This document shows positions 32,717 to 43,894 of a DNA stretch of 64,000 nt, piece by piece (positions within the stretch are counted from its first letter, which is position 1; each line of letters opens with the position of its first letter). The translations under genes were made by a program, and so were the position numbers. The stretch spans positions 1-64,000 of the forward strand of contig JAAVFG010000045.1 of NCBI GenBank assembly GCA_014800895.1, read 5' to 3'. Source of the DNA: Bacteroidales bacterium (GTDB taxonomy: Bacteria > Bacteroidota > Bacteroidia > Bacteroidales > Muribaculaceae). Below the pieces are notes generated by a model. The model was not told where the DNA came from. It ran no database searches and was given only the letters and a program-made list of their open reading frames with translations.

Positions 32717-33967
32717 TCAGGAGAGCTTGATTGCGGCTTTACCTATATCGGAGCGATGGAAAAGAGTAGGACATTCTATCTCCTTGAGCGAACGCATTGC
32801 GGAAGCGTGTGCCGCCTCGAGATCCTTACCTTTACCGGTGACCATCAATACGCGGCCTCCGGCTGTCAGAATGTCGCCATCCTTGAGCGTCGTGCCCATA
32901 TGATAGACGCTTCCTTCCGCTTTGTCAAGCCCTTTGATCACTGCTCCCTTGGCATAGCTGCCGGGATAGCCTTTTGAAGCCAATACCACGCCTAATACGG
33001 CATCGTCATCCCATTCGATATTGAAATCCTCACCTTTCAAGGCTGCATCGAAGAGAGCATAGATATCGCTCTTGAGACGCGGGAGCACCACCTCTGTCTC
33101 GGGGTCGCCGAAACGGGCGTTGAACTCAATCACTTTCGGACCATCTGCGGTAAGGATGAGACCGCCGTAGAGAATACCGGTGAAGGGGTTGCCTTCACTT
33201 ACCAATCCTTTGGCTACAGGCTCCATTATCTCCTTCAGGGCGCGCTCCTTTACATCTTCTCCGATGAAAGGAACGGGGGAGTAAGCACCCATACCTCCTG
33301 TGTTGGGTCCTTTGTCGCCGTCATAGGCGCGTTTGTGATCCTGCGCAAGCTCAAGAGGATAGACCTTGTCGCCCGACACTACGCACATGAAGCTGAATTC
33401 CGGACCTTCAAGGAAGTCTTCGATCACTACCCTCCCTTTACCGAAAGAGGAGTCGAGGAGCATATCGCGGAGAGCCGCGTCAGCCTCCTCAAGGCTCATG
33501 GCTACCACCACGCCTTTCCCTGCAGCGAGTCCGTCATACTTGATGACTGTGGGTATCTTCCCTGCCTTGACATATTCCAATGCCTCTTCATAATTATCAA
33601 AGGCTTTGTAGCCGGCAGTAGGGACGTCATAGCGGTCCATCACCTGTTTGGCATATTCTTTGGAGCTTTCGATACGTGCTGCCTCTCGTGTCGGACCGAA
33701 AATTTTAAGTCCGCGCTCGTTGAAGGTATTCACTACGCCTGCGGCAAGCGCGGCTTCGGGTCCCACTACAGTCATGTCGATACCCTCTTTCTTCGCGAAA
33801 TCCGCCAATGCCTCGGCATCTGTCACACCGATGGCTACACATTCCGCAAGGGAAGCGATCCCGGCATTGCCGGGAGCGCAATATATTTTGTCTACCTGCG
33901 GGCTGCGGCTGAGAGCTTCCACGATAGCGTGTTCTCTACCGCCGCTTCCGATTACAAGTGTCTTCAT
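32717..33967 (-). CDS. purD: Phosphoribosylamine--glycine ligase
   Basis: [23 protein letters not shown]. Confidence 0.98.
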   Translation of the reverse strand: MKTLVIGSGGREHAIVEALSRSPQVDKIYCAPGNAGIASLAECVAIGVTDAEALADFAKKEGIDMTVVGPEAALAAGVVNTFNERGLKIFGPTREAARIESSKEYAKQVMDRYDVPTAGYKAFDNYEEALEYVKAGKIPTVIKYDGLAAGKGVVVAMSLEEADAALRDMLLDSSFGKGRVVIEDFLEGPEFSFMCVVSGDKVYPLELAQDHKRAYDGDKGPNTGGMGAYSPVPFIGEDVKERALKEIMEPVAKGLVSEGNPFTGILYGGLILTADGPKVIEFNARFGDPETEVVLPRLKSDIYALFDAALKGEDFNIEWDDDAVLGVVLASKGYPGSYAKGAVIKGLDKAEGSVYHMGTTLKDGDILTAGGRVLMVTGKGKDLEAAHASAMRSLKEIECPTLFHRSDIGKAAIKLS

Positions 33968-33976
33968 ACGTTTGAA

Positions 33977-35506
33977 TTAGTGTTTGAAATGACGCATGCC
34001 TGTGAAGAGCATTGTGATACCCTTCTCGTTGGCTTTCTTGATAGCATCCTCATCGCGGATAGAGCCGCCGGGCTGTACGATTGCTGTCACGCCATATTTT
34101 GAAGCGAGTTCAACAGTGTCGTCAAAGGGAAGGAAGCCGTCGGAAGCAAGCACCAGACCCTCTGTGAGTCCTGCCGCCTTAGCCTCCTCGAGCGCGATGA
34201 GGGCTGAACCTACACGGTTCATCTGACCTGCGCCTACACCTGCTGTTGCGCCATTCTTAACCACTACGATTGCGTTAGACTTAACATGCTTTACAACCTT
34301 CCAGCCGAAGTTGAGGTCTACAAGCTGCTCCTCTGTGGGCTTCACTTCAGTCACACACATATCGGCTGTGATCTCCTTACATTCAAGGTCGGCATCCTGA
34401 ACGAGCAGACCGCCTGTCACGCCGACATACTGTTTCTGCTTCTTATCGGATTTCTCCATATTGACCTCGAGAAGACGGAGATTCTTCTTGCTTGCGAGCA
34501 CTTCAAGAGCCTCAGGCTCGAATTTGGGAGCCATCACGATCTCAAGGAAGATAGGCTTGAGAAGTTTAGCTGTCTCTGCATCCAAAGGACGGTTCATTGC
34601 CACGATACCGCCGTAGATGGATACCTTGTCAGCCTCGTATGTCTTCTCCCAAGCCTCTTTGATATCCTTGCCGATAGCCGCGCCGCAGGGGTTCATGTGC
34701 TTAAGACCGAGGCAGAAAGGCTTGTCAAATTCGCGGACAAGCTGAAGAGCCGCATTGGCATCCTGAATATTATTGTATGAGAGTTCCTTACCTCCGAGCT
34801 GTTTTGCGAAAGCCACTGAGAAAGGCACCTCTTCCTGAGCGCGGTAGAACATCGCTTCCTGATGAGGATTCTCGCCGTAGCGGAGGCTCTGCACTGCATC
34901 GAAATCAAGGAAGAGTTTCTCGTTGAGTCCTGCCTGCTTACGCATGTAGGTGGCGATCATGCTGTCATACTCCGCGGTATGGGTATATGCTTTTGCAGAG
35001 AGCTTGAAGCGGGTCTCATACTCTGTATGACCGTTGGCGCGAAGCTCCTCAAGCACCTTCGCATAGTCGTCGGGATCGCATACCACAGTCACATCGCGGA
35101 AATTCTTTGCGGCTGAACGGAGCATGGAGGGACCGCCTATATCGATATTCTCCACTGCATCTTCAAGTGTGACATCCTTCTTGGCGATGGTCTCTGCGAA
35201 GGGATAGAGGTTTACGCATACCATCTCGATGGTCTCGATGCCGTTCGCCTCAAGCTGTGCCATATGGTCGGCGAGATCGCGGCGTCCGAGAAGACCCCCG
35301 TGTACTTTCGGGTGAAGAGTCTTCACACGACCGTCACAGATCTCGGGGAAACCTGTTACGTCGCTGATATTGATTACCTCGATTCCGGCTTCGCGGAGTT
35401 TGGTCATTGTCCCTCCGGTGGCGATGATGTCCCACCCGAGTTCCTTAAGCGCTTTGGCAAATTCTACTATGCCTCGCTTGTCGCTTACGCTGATTAAAGC
35501 TCTCAT
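33977..35506 (-). CDS. purH: Bifunctional AICAR formyltransferase/IMP cyclohydrolase
   Basis: MRALISVSDKRGIVEFAKAL start; AICAR Tfase domain. The 17-aa N-terminal extension in the track reads into a tandem repeat and is probably not translated. Confidence 0.97.
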   Translation of the reverse strand: MRALISVSDKRGIVEFAKALKELGWDIIATGGTMTKLREAGIEVINISDVTGFPEICDGRVKTLHPKVHGGLLGRRDLADHMAQLEANGIETIEMVCVNLYPFAETIAKKDVTLEDAVENIDIGGPSMLRSAAKNFRDVTVVCDPDDYAKVLEELRANGHTEYETRFKLSAKAYTHTAEYDSMIATYMRKQAGLNEKLFLDFDAVQSLRYGENPHQEAMFYRAQEEVPFSVAFAKQLGGKELSYNNIQDANAALQLVREFDKPFCLGLKHMNPCGAAIGKDIKEAWEKTYEADKVSIYGGIVAMNRPLDAETAKLLKPIFLEIVMAPKFEPEALEVLASKKNLRLLEVNMEKSDKKQKQYVGVTGGLLVQDADLECKEITADMCVTEVKPTEEQLVDLNFGWKVVKHVKSNAIVVVKNGATAGVGAGQMNRVGSALIALEEAKAAGLTEGLVLASDGFLPFDDTVELASKYGVTAIVQPGGSIRDEDAIKKANEKGITMLFTGMRHFKH

Positions 35507-35540
35507 TGTTGTTATGATTGTTTTTGTCGGGGTCAATCTT

Positions 35541-35820
35541 GATTTATCCTGATGCATCTTGATTTATCTTGGAGCATCTTGATTTATCTTGGTGCATCTT
35601 GATTTATCCTGATGCATCTTGATTTATCTTGCAGCATCTTGATTTATCTTGGAGCATCTTGATTTATCTTGGAGCATCTTGATTTATCTTGCAGCATCTT
35701 GATTTATCCTGATGCATCTTGATTTATCTTGCAGCATCTTGATTCATCTTGGTGCATCTTGATTCATCTTGGTGCATCTTGATTCATCTTGCTCTATCTT
35801 GATTTATCCTGATCAGATTG
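35541..35820. repeat. ~14-copy tandem array of a 20-bp unit between purM and purH
   Basis: Unit gatttatcttg(g/c)(a/t)gcatctt; strict 20-bp period with point variants. Confidence 0.97.
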
Positions 35821-35837
35821 ATCCCTGTCTTGATTAA

Positions 35838-36869
35838 TTATTTCATTATTACGCCGCCCTTTTCAGAGTCGATGATCTTGCCGATCACGCTTGCTTTCTC
35901 TCCCTGCTCGGTGAGAATCTCAAGTACGCGGGGAGCATCTTCGGGCTTAACCGCGAGCACCATTCCGATGCCCATGTTGAAGATATTGAACATCTCGCGG
36001 TGAGGAATCTTGCCATATTTCTCCAGGAGACGGAATACGGGGAGAATCTCCCAGCTACCCTCTTCTATTTCAACAGCCTGACCTTCCTTGAGGATACGGG
36101 GGATATTCTCATCGAATCCGCCGCCGGTGATATGTGCCACGCCGTGGACATCCACCTCCTTGAGCACTGCCAATACCTGTTTCACATAAATCTTGGTAGG
36201 AGTGAGAAGCATCTCGCCGAGTGTCTGCTCTCCTGTTTCGGGATATTTCTGGTCATACTCCAGTTCTGCATCGCTGATAACCTTGCGCACAAGCGAGAAT
36301 CCGTTGGAGTGAACACCTGAGGAGGCGATACCGATAAGGAGGTCGCCTGCCTCCACCTTGCTGCCGTCGATGAGCTTTGATTTCTCTACCACGCCGACTG
36401 TAAAGCCTGCGATATCATACTCTCCGACAGTGTACATTCCGGGCATTTCCGCTGTCTCGCCTCCGACGAGGGCACATCCTGCCTGACGGCAACCCTCAGC
36501 CACACCTGAAACGATTGCTTCTACCACCTCGGGGTGATTTTTACCTACAGCCACATAGTCAAGGAAGAGGAGCGGCTCTGCCCCCTGTGCGAGGACGTCG
36601 TTAACACACATTGCCACGGCATCGATACCGATAGTGTCATGTTTCTCGAGTGCGAAAGCGATTTTGAGCTTTGTGCCCACACCGTCCGTACCGCTCACGA
36701 GGATAGGATGCTTATATCCTAAGCTGCCAAGGTCGAACATTCCGCCGAAGCTGCCGATATTGCCCATGCTGCCTGTGCGCTCTGTGCTCTTCACATGCTT
36801 CTTGATGCGGCTTACCACCTCATATCCGGCTTCGAGATTCACGCCGGATGCTTCATAACTTTTTGCCAT
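35838..36869 (-). CDS. purM: Phosphoribosylformylglycinamidine cyclo-ligase
   Basis: [37 protein letters not shown]. Confidence 0.97.
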   Translation of the reverse strand: MAKSYEASGVNLEAGYEVVSRIKKHVKSTERTGSMGNIGSFGGMFDLGSLGYKHPILVSGTDGVGTKLKIAFALEKHDTIGIDAVAMCVNDVLAQGAEPLLFLDYVAVGKNHPEVVEAIVSGVAEGCRQAGCALVGGETAEMPGMYTVGEYDIAGFTVGVVEKSKLIDGSKVEAGDLLIGIASSGVHSNGFSLVRKVISDAELEYDQKYPETGEQTLGEMLLTPTKIYVKQVLAVLKEVDVHGVAHITGGGFDENIPRILKEGQAVEIEEGSWEILPVFRLLEKYGKIPHREMFNIFNMGIGMVLAVKPEDAPRVLEILTEQGEKASVIGKIIDSEKGGVIMK

Positions 36870-36879
36870 ATATCGTCTT

Positions 36880-39800
36880 TTATTTTTTCTTAAAGTATCT
36901 TACTGCATTTGCGAAGAGATTCTGGTTCTTGTTGCCATGAATGTTCTTCATCAGTCCGTCGTGATAGCGTTCAGAGTGAGCCATCTTTCCGAGGATACGT
37001 CCGTCCGGGGAGATGATACCTTCGATTGCATCTGTCGAGCCGTTGGGGTTGGCGGGTGAGGTCATTGTGGCATTACCCTCGGCATCGGCATACTGGAATG
37101 CGATCTGACCGTTTGCCGCGAGTTTGTCAGCTAATTCGCGCGATGCAGTGAATTTACCTTCGCCGTGAGATGCAGCCACGCTGTGAAGCTCACCGAGCGT
37201 GAAGCCGGCAAGCCAGGGTGATGCCACGGATGCCACGCGCGTGGTGACTATCTGGGAGATATGACGGTTGATATCATTATGGAAGAGTGTGGGAGAGTCT
37301 GCCGAGAGCTCGCCGATCTTGCCATAGGGGAGGAGTCCTGACTTCACAAGAGCCTGGAAACCGTTGCAGATACCGAGAATCAGACCGCCGCGCGCCATCA
37401 GACGCTCGATTGCGCTCTTGACTGTCTCGTTCATAATCACTGTGGCAATGAATTTACCGCTGCCGTCAGGCTCGTCGCCGGCTGAGAAACCGCCGCTGAA
37501 TGCCAGAATCTCGCAGTTGTCGATATGCTCCGCCATCTCTTTTACGGAGTCTTCGATATCCTTTGCGGTAAGATTGCGGAATACGCTGCTGCTTACTACA
37601 GCACCCTCCTTTTCAAAGGATTTCCACATATCATAATCGCAGTTTGTGCCGGGGAAGACGGGGAGATATACGCGGGGATGATCTATCGGTTCGCCGGGCC
37701 ATACTGCGGTGTTGGCGCCTGATGTGGCGTTGACTGCCTCGCCTGTCACACCGCTGCGGTCGGGATATACCTGTGAGAATCGGTCTGTATTGGCTTTGCG
37801 TGCCTCCTCGATGCTTATTTTCTCGCCGTTGATGATTAATTCGGGAGCGGAGATGGTTTTGCCGATTAGTTCTGCGCCGGGGATATCAAGCTTCTCGCTG
37901 CTCTCCACAAGGATCGAGCCGTTGCCGGATGCGTAAAGATCCTTCTCGTCGATATTGATATCGGCACCTATCTCGTTGCCGAAGCTCATCTTCGCCACTG
38001 CCTCGCCTACACCTCCGAAGTCGATTGCGTAGGCTGCCGTAATCTTGCCGTTATGGATATTCTCTGTCACGGCGGTGAAGATATTCTTTAGCGCCTCGGT
38101 GTCGGGAGTGAGGTCGGCGTTGGGTGTGTGCTTGATAAGATAGAGATTATCGCCTGCCTGCTTGAATTCGGGGGAGATGACCTTGCGCGCATCCACGGGA
38201 GCCACACCGAAAGCTATCAAAGTAGGAGGCACGGAAATCTTATCGAAAGTGCCGCTCATAGAGTCCTTGCCGCCGATGGAAGCCAGACCGAAATCAAGCT
38301 GCATCTTCAATGTTCCCAAGAGAGCCGCAAGCGGTTTGCCCCATGACAGGTCGCTGTTCATGCGCTCGAAATATTCCTGATAAGAGAAGCGCATACGGGG
38401 ATACTCCGCACCTGCCGCCACTGCTTTTGCGATAGCGCTGATCACGGCATACTGTGAGCCGTGATAGGGGCTCCAGCTGCTGAGATAGGGATTAAATCCG
38501 TAAGCCATCATTGAGGCGGTGTTGGTGTGACGGTTGCCTACAGGAAGTTTCTGTACGCTGACCTGAGTCTCTGTGCCCTGGGTCTTGCCGCCGAAAGGCA
38601 TCAGCACTGTTGAGGCTCCGATTGAGGAGTCGAACATCTCTATCAGACCCTTCTGTGAGGTGACGTTATTGTCGGCGAGGTTATTGAGGAAACGGTCACG
38701 GAGGTTATCGCCCTCAGGAGTGCGCTCGAAAGCGTTCTTGGGCTCGATTGCTCCGATCTTCACCTTGGCATAATGCTTGGCGCCGGCGGAGTCAATGAAG
38801 TCGCGGCGGAGATCGGCTACAACCTCGCCGTTATAATACATTCTCATTCTGCCGCTGTCAGTCACATCGGCTACATGGCGGATCTCGAGATTCTCCTCAG
38901 CGCAATAGCGCTCGAATTCCTCCTTATCCTTTGCCTCCACTACTACCGACATTCTCTCCTGACTCTCTGAGATGGCGAGCTCGGTAGCGTTAAGACCTGA
39001 GTATTTTGTAGTGACGCGGTCAAGGTAGATGTCAAGACCGTCGGTAAGCTCACCGATTGCCACGCTGACACCTCCTGCCCCGAAGTCGTTTGATTTCTTA
39101 ATGAGACGAGTCACTTCCGGACGGCGGAAGAGGCGTGCTATCTTACGCTCTTCAGGAGCGTTACCTTTCTGCACCTCGCTGCCACATTCCTCGAGTGAGC
39201 TTGTGTTATGCTCCTTGGAACTACCGGTTGCGCCGCCGATACCGTCACGTCCTGTCCTTCCTCCGAACATCAGGATCACATCTCCCGCTTCGGGACGTTC
39301 ACGACGCACGTCATCTGCTTTCACAGCCCCGACGACAGCGCCGACTTCGAGACGTTTCGCAACATATCCGGGATGATATATCTCGCGCACATGAGTTGTG
39401 GCAAGACCTATCTGGTTGCCGTAACTTGAATATCCCGCTGCGGCGCGGAGCGTGATGACGCGCTGGGGGAGTTTCCCCTCCATAGTCTCGCTTACAGGGA
39501 GCCAGATATCACCGGCACCAGTGACACGCATAGCCTGATACACATAGCTTCTGCCGCTCAACGGGTCGCGGATTGCGCCTCCGAGACAGGTGGATGCTCC
39601 TCCGAAAGGTTCGATTTCTGTAGGATGGTTGTGGGTCTCATTCTTAAACTGCAGCAGCCAGCGCTCTGTCTCGCCATCCACGTCCACGTCCACATAGATG
39701 GAGCATGCGTTATTCTCCTCGCTCTGCTCGAGATCGTCAAGCAGACCCTCTTTGCGGAGATAGCGTGCGCCGATTGTGGCGAGATCCATGAGGCAAAGGC

Positions 39801-40584
39801 TCTTCTCTTCGCGTCCCAGAGCCTTGCGCACCTCTTTCCACTGCGCCACGCTCTCCTTGAGAGTCTCCGCCATGGGGGAATCTTCTACCTCTATGTCAGT
39901 GAGCTCGGTAGTGAAAGTGGTGTGGCGGCAATGGTCGCTCCAGTAAGTGTCGAGGATACGGAGTTCGGTCTCATTAGGATCGCGTCCCTCCTCGGTGAAG
40001 TATTTCACAACTTCCATAAGGTCATCGCCATTCATGGCAAGCCCTTTCTCCTTGCAGTAGGCGACAGCTTTGTCGGCGGTGATATTTCTGAAGCCGTCAA
40101 GAGTCTCCACGGGGCGTGCTGTGGCACGTTCCGGACGCTTGAGCAGATCAAGGTTCTTCTCGCGCGACTCAACGGCGTTGATTGTATACTTTGCTATTTT
40201 CTCAAGCTCTTTCGGACCGACGGAATCGTCAAACACCATCATAGTGGCGGAGCTGATCTCCACATCGGCGTCGGGCTCGAGGAGGTTGACACATTCGCGT
40301 GCTGAGGCTGCGCGCTGGTCAAACTGTCCGGGGAGGCACTCTACGGCGAGGTAGGGGCGTCCCTCGGTGTCGACCGAGTCGGTCACATTGTCTGTGGCAG
40401 GCTCGCCGAATACTTTATAGCGGCTCTTCTCCAGAAGTTCGGGAGTGAAGCCGAAGAGGTCATAGACGCAAAGGAAACGTAGATCCTTGATGTCAAGACC
40501 GAGATTGGAATTCAATTCGTTGCGCAGACTCTCCGCTTCGATGCGGTAAGGGGCGCGTTTTTCCACAAATATGCGGCTATCCAT
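36880..40584 (-). CDS. purL: Phosphoribosylformylglycinamidine synthase (single-chain, PurL+PurQ)
   Basis: 1234 aa; [19 protein letters not shown]-terminal glutaminase [17 protein letters not shown]. Confidence 0.97.
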   Translation of the reverse strand: MDSRIFVEKRAPYRIEAESLRNELNSNLGLDIKDLRFLCVYDLFGFTPELLEKSRYKVFGEPATDNVTDSVDTEGRPYLAVECLPGQFDQRAASARECVNLLEPDADVEISSATMMVFDDSVGPKELEKIAKYTINAVESREKNLDLLKRPERATARPVETLDGFRNITADKAVAYCKEKGLAMNGDDLMEVVKYFTEEGRDPNETELRILDTYWSDHCRHTTFTTELTDIEVEDSPMAETLKESVAQWKEVRKALGREEKSLCLMDLATIGARYLRKEGLLDDLEQSEENNACSIYVDVDVDGETERWLLQFKNETHNHPTEIEPFGGASTCLGGAIRDPLSGRSYVYQAMRVTGAGDIWLPVSETMEGKLPQRVITLRAAAGYSSYGNQIGLATTHVREIYHPGYVAKRLEVGAVVGAVKADDVRRERPEAGDVILMFGGRTGRDGIGGATGSSKEHNTSSLEECGSEVQKGNAPEERKIARLFRRPEVTRLIKKSNDFGAGGVSVAIGELTDGLDIYLDRVTTKYSGLNATELAISESQERMSVVVEAKDKEEFERYCAEENLEIRHVADVTDSGRMRMYYNGEVVADLRRDFIDSAGAKHYAKVKIGAIEPKNAFERTPEGDNLRDRFLNNLADNNVTSQKGLIEMFDSSIGASTVLMPFGGKTQGTETQVSVQKLPVGNRHTNTASMMAYGFNPYLSSWSPYHGSQYAVISAIAKAVAAGAEYPRMRFSYQEYFERMNSDLSWGKPLAALLGTLKMQLDFGLASIGGKDSMSGTFDKISVPPTLIAFGVAPVDARKVISPEFKQAGDNLYLIKHTPNADLTPDTEALKNIFTAVTENIHNGKITAAYAIDFGGVGEAVAKMSFGNEIGADINIDEKDLYASGNGSILVESSEKLDIPGAELIGKTISAPELIINGEKISIEEARKANTDRFSQVYPDRSGVTGEAVNATSGANTAVWPGEPIDHPRVYLPVFPGTNCDYDMWKSFEKEGAVVSSSVFRNLTAKDIEDSVKEMAEHIDNCEILAFSGGFSAGDEPDGSGKFIATVIMNETVKSAIERLMARGGLILGICNGFQALVKSGLLPYGKIGELSADSPTLFHNDINRHISQIVTTRVASVASPWLAGFTLGELHSVAASHGEGKFTASRELADKLAANGQIAFQYADAEGNATMTSPANPNGSTDAIEGIISPDGRILGKMAHSERYHDGLMKNIHGNKNQNLFANAVRYFKKK

Positions 40585-40599
40585 TTTATCTGATGTTGA

Positions 40600-41067
40600 T
40601 TAGTTATTATTGGCAAGTACGTTAGCGGCCTGCTCGGCGCGGAAGTCATCAAGTTTTGCTTTAAGCTCCGCGTCGGTAATGGCGAGCATCTCGATAGCGA
40701 GAAGGGCTGCGTTTTTGGATCCGTCGATGGCGACAGTGGCGACGGGAATACCGGAAGGCATCTGCACCATTGAGAGCAATGAGTCAAGACCCTCGAGAGA
40801 GCGGGATTTTACCGGCACTCCGATGACAGGGAGAGTGGTGAATGCCGCCACTACGCCTGCAAGATGCGCCGCGCCTCCGGCAGCCGCGATCACGGCTCCG
40901 AAGCCACGCTCACGGAGAGAGGTGACCCATGCCTCAAGCTCACGAGGCGTGCGGTGGGCGCTATATATCTTCTGTTCATACTCCACGCCGAATTTCTCCA
41001 ATGTCTCTCCGGCGCCTTTCATTACCCCGAGATCGCTTGCCGATCCCATCACGATTCCTACTTTCAT
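40600..41067 (-). CDS. purE: 5-(carboxyamino)imidazole ribonucleotide mutase
   Basis: GIVMGSASDLGVMKGA; SAHRTPRELEAW. Confidence 0.97.
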   Translation of the reverse strand: MKVGIVMGSASDLGVMKGAGETLEKFGVEYEQKIYSAHRTPRELEAWVTSLRERGFGAVIAAAGGAAHLAGVVAAFTTLPVIGVPVKSRSLEGLDSLLSMVQMPSGIPVATVAIDGSKNAALLAIEMLAITDAELKAKLDDFRAEQAANVLANNN

Positions 41068-41132
41068 TTTTTACCTATTTGATCCATCCCCGGTCTTGAC
41101 CCCGGCGTGATGGAGTGTTTTGCGTATATGAT

Positions 41133-41290
41133 AAAAAATTTTGCGCGCGTCAGTCCCTTTTCGCCTGGCGCGCGCAAAATTAATCTTTTATGTATCAGCA
41201 CATTCCATTATCTGCTTCGGCTGCTTTCGCTTACGAAGCATGATGCTCGATGATGTGTTGGAATTATGGCCTGTCATGTTGCTGCTGATA
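41133..41290 (-). ncRNA. Predicted structured RNA (leader or free-standing sRNA) upstream of purE, ending in an intrinsic terminator
   Basis: Minus-strand promoter ending at 41296; pairings 41193-41200/41283-41290 (8 bp), 41202-41207/41259-41264 (6 bp), 41213-41219/41234-41240 (7 bp); terminator 41138-41180. Confidence 0.6.
41138..41180 (-). terminator. Intrinsic terminator upstream of purE
   Basis: ATTTTGCGCGCG / CGCGCGCAAAAT, perfect 12-bp stem, followed on the minus strand by a T-run. Confidence 0.85.
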
Positions 41291-41295
41291 TTCTG

Positions 41296-41327
41296 CAAAT
41301 TTACATATTTTTTGGATAATACGCAAA
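41296..41327 (-). promoter_or_regulatory. Bacteroidetes-type promoter for the purE-upstream RNA
   Basis: Reverse complement reads TTTG-(20 bp)-TAAATTTG; -33 at 41324-41327, -7 at 41296-41303. Overlaps an inverted repeat CTGCAAATTT...AAATTTGCAG. Confidence 0.65.
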
Positions 41328-41364
41328 TTTGCAGGGTTTCTCATGCAGCCGAAATTTTTTTCGT

Positions 41365-42453
41365 TTATTTTGCGGGCTTTGACTCGCAATATACGCAGCG
41401 GTAGATACCGCTGTCATCGGTAGCGGGACGGAATAGACGGTCTACATTCTCCATGTTGGAGATGCAGCGGCGGTTGGAGCAGCGGTGCTCATTCTTTATC
41501 GTCCCCTCGGGGATGAGCTGTTGTTTGGAGTCTTTATCTTTCGCCCATTCCAGGAGCTTAAGGATGAGTGCCATACGCACGAATTTACCATTTTCTACCT
41601 GACGGAAATAGGCTGCGCGGGGATCTGCATCCACCTCTACCGTGATCTCGTTGACACGTGGCAGGGGATGGAGGATTCGCAATTCCGGTTTGGCATCCTT
41701 GAGCTTCTCGGGGGTAAGGATAAAGGCATCTTTGACGCGGTCAAATTCATCCTCGTCAAGGAAGCGCTCTTTCTGCACTCTCGTCATGTAGAGCACATCC
41801 AGCTCGGGCATCACCTCCTCCATGGTCCTGACCTCACGATAGGGGATGCCATATTTCTCGCATACCTCATATTTCATGTAGTCAGGAAGCCGGAGCTCAT
41901 CGGGCGCAATGAGGATTACCTCTATTCCGCTGTATCGTGCGAGGGCTTTGATAAGGGAGTGGACAGTGCGTCCGAAGCGGAGGTCGCCGCAGAATCCGAT
42001 CTTGATATTGTCAAATCTTCCGATTTCGCGCTTGATGGTCAGGAGATCGGTGAGAGTCTGCGTGGGATGGCTGTGCGAGCCGTCGCCGGCATTGATGACG
42101 GGGATATTGGAATTGATAGCCGATACCAAAGCCGCTCCCTCTTCAAAATGTCGCATGGCGATGATGTCGGCAAAGCAGTTGATCACTTTTGTAGTGTCTG
42201 CCACAGTCTCTCCTTTTGAGGCGGAGGTGTTCTTGGCATCGGTAAAGCCGAGCACATTCCCTCCGAGTTCCATCATGGCAGCCGTAAAGCTCAGACGGGT
42301 GCGGGTAGAGGGCTCATAAAAGAGTGTGGCGAGTTTCTTACCTTTGCAGGCATCGTTATATTTCTCCCGGTTGTCTATGATGTCGAGAGCCAAATTGATC
42401 ACCTCATCCAATTCCTCTCGGCTGAGGTCGGTCGGGTCAATTATGTGTCGCAT
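41365..42453 (-). CDS. pyrB: Aspartate carbamoyltransferase catalytic chain fused to a PyrI-type zinc domain
   Basis: STRTRLSFTAAM, HPTQTLTDLLTI, ILHPLPRVNEI; C-terminal EHRCSNRRCISNMENV...YRCVYCE resembles the PyrI C-x4-C...C-x2-C zinc domain. Confidence 0.95.
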   Translation of the reverse strand: MRHIIDPTDLSREELDEVINLALDIIDNREKYNDACKGKKLATLFYEPSTRTRLSFTAAMMELGGNVLGFTDAKNTSASKGETVADTTKVINCFADIIAMRHFEEGAALVSAINSNIPVINAGDGSHSHPTQTLTDLLTIKREIGRFDNIKIGFCGDLRFGRTVHSLIKALARYSGIEVILIAPDELRLPDYMKYEVCEKYGIPYREVRTMEEVMPELDVLYMTRVQKERFLDEDEFDRVKDAFILTPEKLKDAKPELRILHPLPRVNEITVEVDADPRAAYFRQVENGKFVRMALILKLLEWAKDKDSKQQLIPEGTIKNEHRCSNRRCISNMENVDRLFRPATDDSGIYRCVYCESKPAK

Positions 42454-42472
42454 GATTTATTAGGATTAGAAA

Positions 42473-43105
42473 TCAACCGTTTATCCAGGACTCGTCGGAG
42501 GGGTTGTTGCGGAATTTCTTCAATCTCTCGATGTCGCTCTCCTTGATGCGGCCCTCTTCGGCTGCCACTTCCACGAGAGTGTCGAAATTGGAGAGTGAAT
42601 GGTTCTCCACATTTGCGGCTGCCAGACGGTCGAGACCTTTCTGCATTCCGTAAGTGAAGATACTTACCACACCGAGCACGTCAGCTCCGGCTTCCCGAAG
42701 GGCTTCCACTACATCTATGCAGCTTCCGCCGGTGGAGATAAGGTCTTCAATCACGACTACCTTTGTTCCGGGCTCGAGTTTACCCTCTATGCGGTTGTTT
42801 CTGCCGTGATCCTTGGCGCTTCCACGCACATATCCCATCGGCATGTCAAGAATCCAGGCTGCGATTGCGGCGTGTGCGATACCTGCGGTGCTTGTGCCCA
42901 TAAGCGCCTCAGCCTCAGGATAAAGTTCCTTCACTGTCTTGGCGATAGCCTCTTCTACGATCTTACGCTGTTTGGGAGCGCTCAGAATAAGGCGGTTGTC
43001 GCAATAGATAGGGCTCTTGATACCGCTTGCCCATGTGAACGGTTCGTCGGGACGGAGAAATACTGCGCCGATCTCGAGAAGTGCTTTTGCTACCTCTTTT
43101 TCCAT
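42473..43105 (-). CDS. pyrE: Orotate phosphoribosyltransferase
   Basis: VVVIEDLISTGGSCIDVVEAL PRPP-binding motif. Confidence 0.95.
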   Translation of the reverse strand: MEKEVAKALLEIGAVFLRPDEPFTWASGIKSPIYCDNRLILSAPKQRKIVEEAIAKTVKELYPEAEALMGTSTAGIAHAAIAAWILDMPMGYVRGSAKDHGRNNRIEGKLEPGTKVVVIEDLISTGGSCIDVVEALREAGADVLGVVSIFTYGMQKGLDRLAAANVENHSLSNFDTLVEVAAEEGRIKESDIERLKKFRNNPSDESWING

Positions 43106-43170
43106 TATCGTATCTTTTTCTTATATTTTCAAAATTAATGCTTGATTCTTAAAGATTTGATTATCAAGAA

Positions 43171-43875
43171 TCACTTATTCAAAAATTCCTTGACGCATTT
43201 TCTATATGCCGCCACGGGGTCTTCCGCCGCAGTGATGGGGCGTCCCACTACGATATAGTCGGAGCCGATCTCGCGTGCGCGTTCGGGAGTGGTGATTCTG
43301 ACCTGATCATCCTTGCTTGAGTCGGCGAAACGGATACCGGGGGTTACAGTCATGAAGTCATTGCCGCAAGCCTCTTTCACTAATCCCGCCTCAAGGGGAG
43401 AGCATACCACGCCGTCAAGTCCTGCCTCTTTGGCATTCTGCGCATATTTGGCGATGCAGTCATTGATAGTGGCGTCAACGAGAAGCTGATTGCGCATTGC
43501 CTCCTCGGATGTGCTGGTGAGCTGTGTTACGGCGATAAGCAAGGGTCGGCTGCCGTCGGGGCGTGTGAGTCCTTCGATTGCGGCGCGCATCATCTCGATT
43601 GTGCCGGAAGCGTGTACGTTGGTCATATCCACATCAAGGTCGGAGAGAACGCGCATCGCTTTCTTTACTGTGTTGGGGATATCATGAAGCTTAAGATCAA
43701 GGAAGATCTTATGTCCGCGGCGCTTGATTTCTCTTACTATATCATTGCCGGCGGCATAGTAAAGCTCCATGCCGATTTTTACGAAGGGTTTCTCTTCCTT
43801 GAATTTGTCAAGAAATTCCAAGGTTGCCTCTTTTGACGAGAAGTCGCAGGCTATAATTACATCTTTTGCATTCAT
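43171..43875 (-). CDS. pyrF: Orotidine 5'-phosphate decarboxylase
   Basis: [35 protein letters not shown]. Confidence 0.96.
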   Translation of the reverse strand: MNAKDVIIACDFSSKEATLEFLDKFKEEKPFVKIGMELYYAAGNDIVREIKRRGHKIFLDLKLHDIPNTVKKAMRVLSDLDVDMTNVHASGTIEMMRAAIEGLTRPDGSRPLLIAVTQLTSTSEEAMRNQLLVDATINDCIAKYAQNAKEAGLDGVVCSPLEAGLVKEACGNDFMTVTPGIRFADSSKDDQVRITTPERAREIGSDYIVVGRPITAAEDPVAAYRKCVKEFLNK

Positions 43876-43894
43876 TATTCTTGGTTTTTATGTT

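Noticed and set aside
35507-35557. N-terminal 17-aa extension of PurH in the ORF track
   Set aside because: Encoded largely by the start of the tandem repeat; conserved PurH begins at MRALISVSDK.
39625-40305. 226-aa plus-strand ORF opposite purL
   Set aside because: Antisense to a highly conserved CDS; long antisense ORFs arise from codon bias; no recognisable domain.
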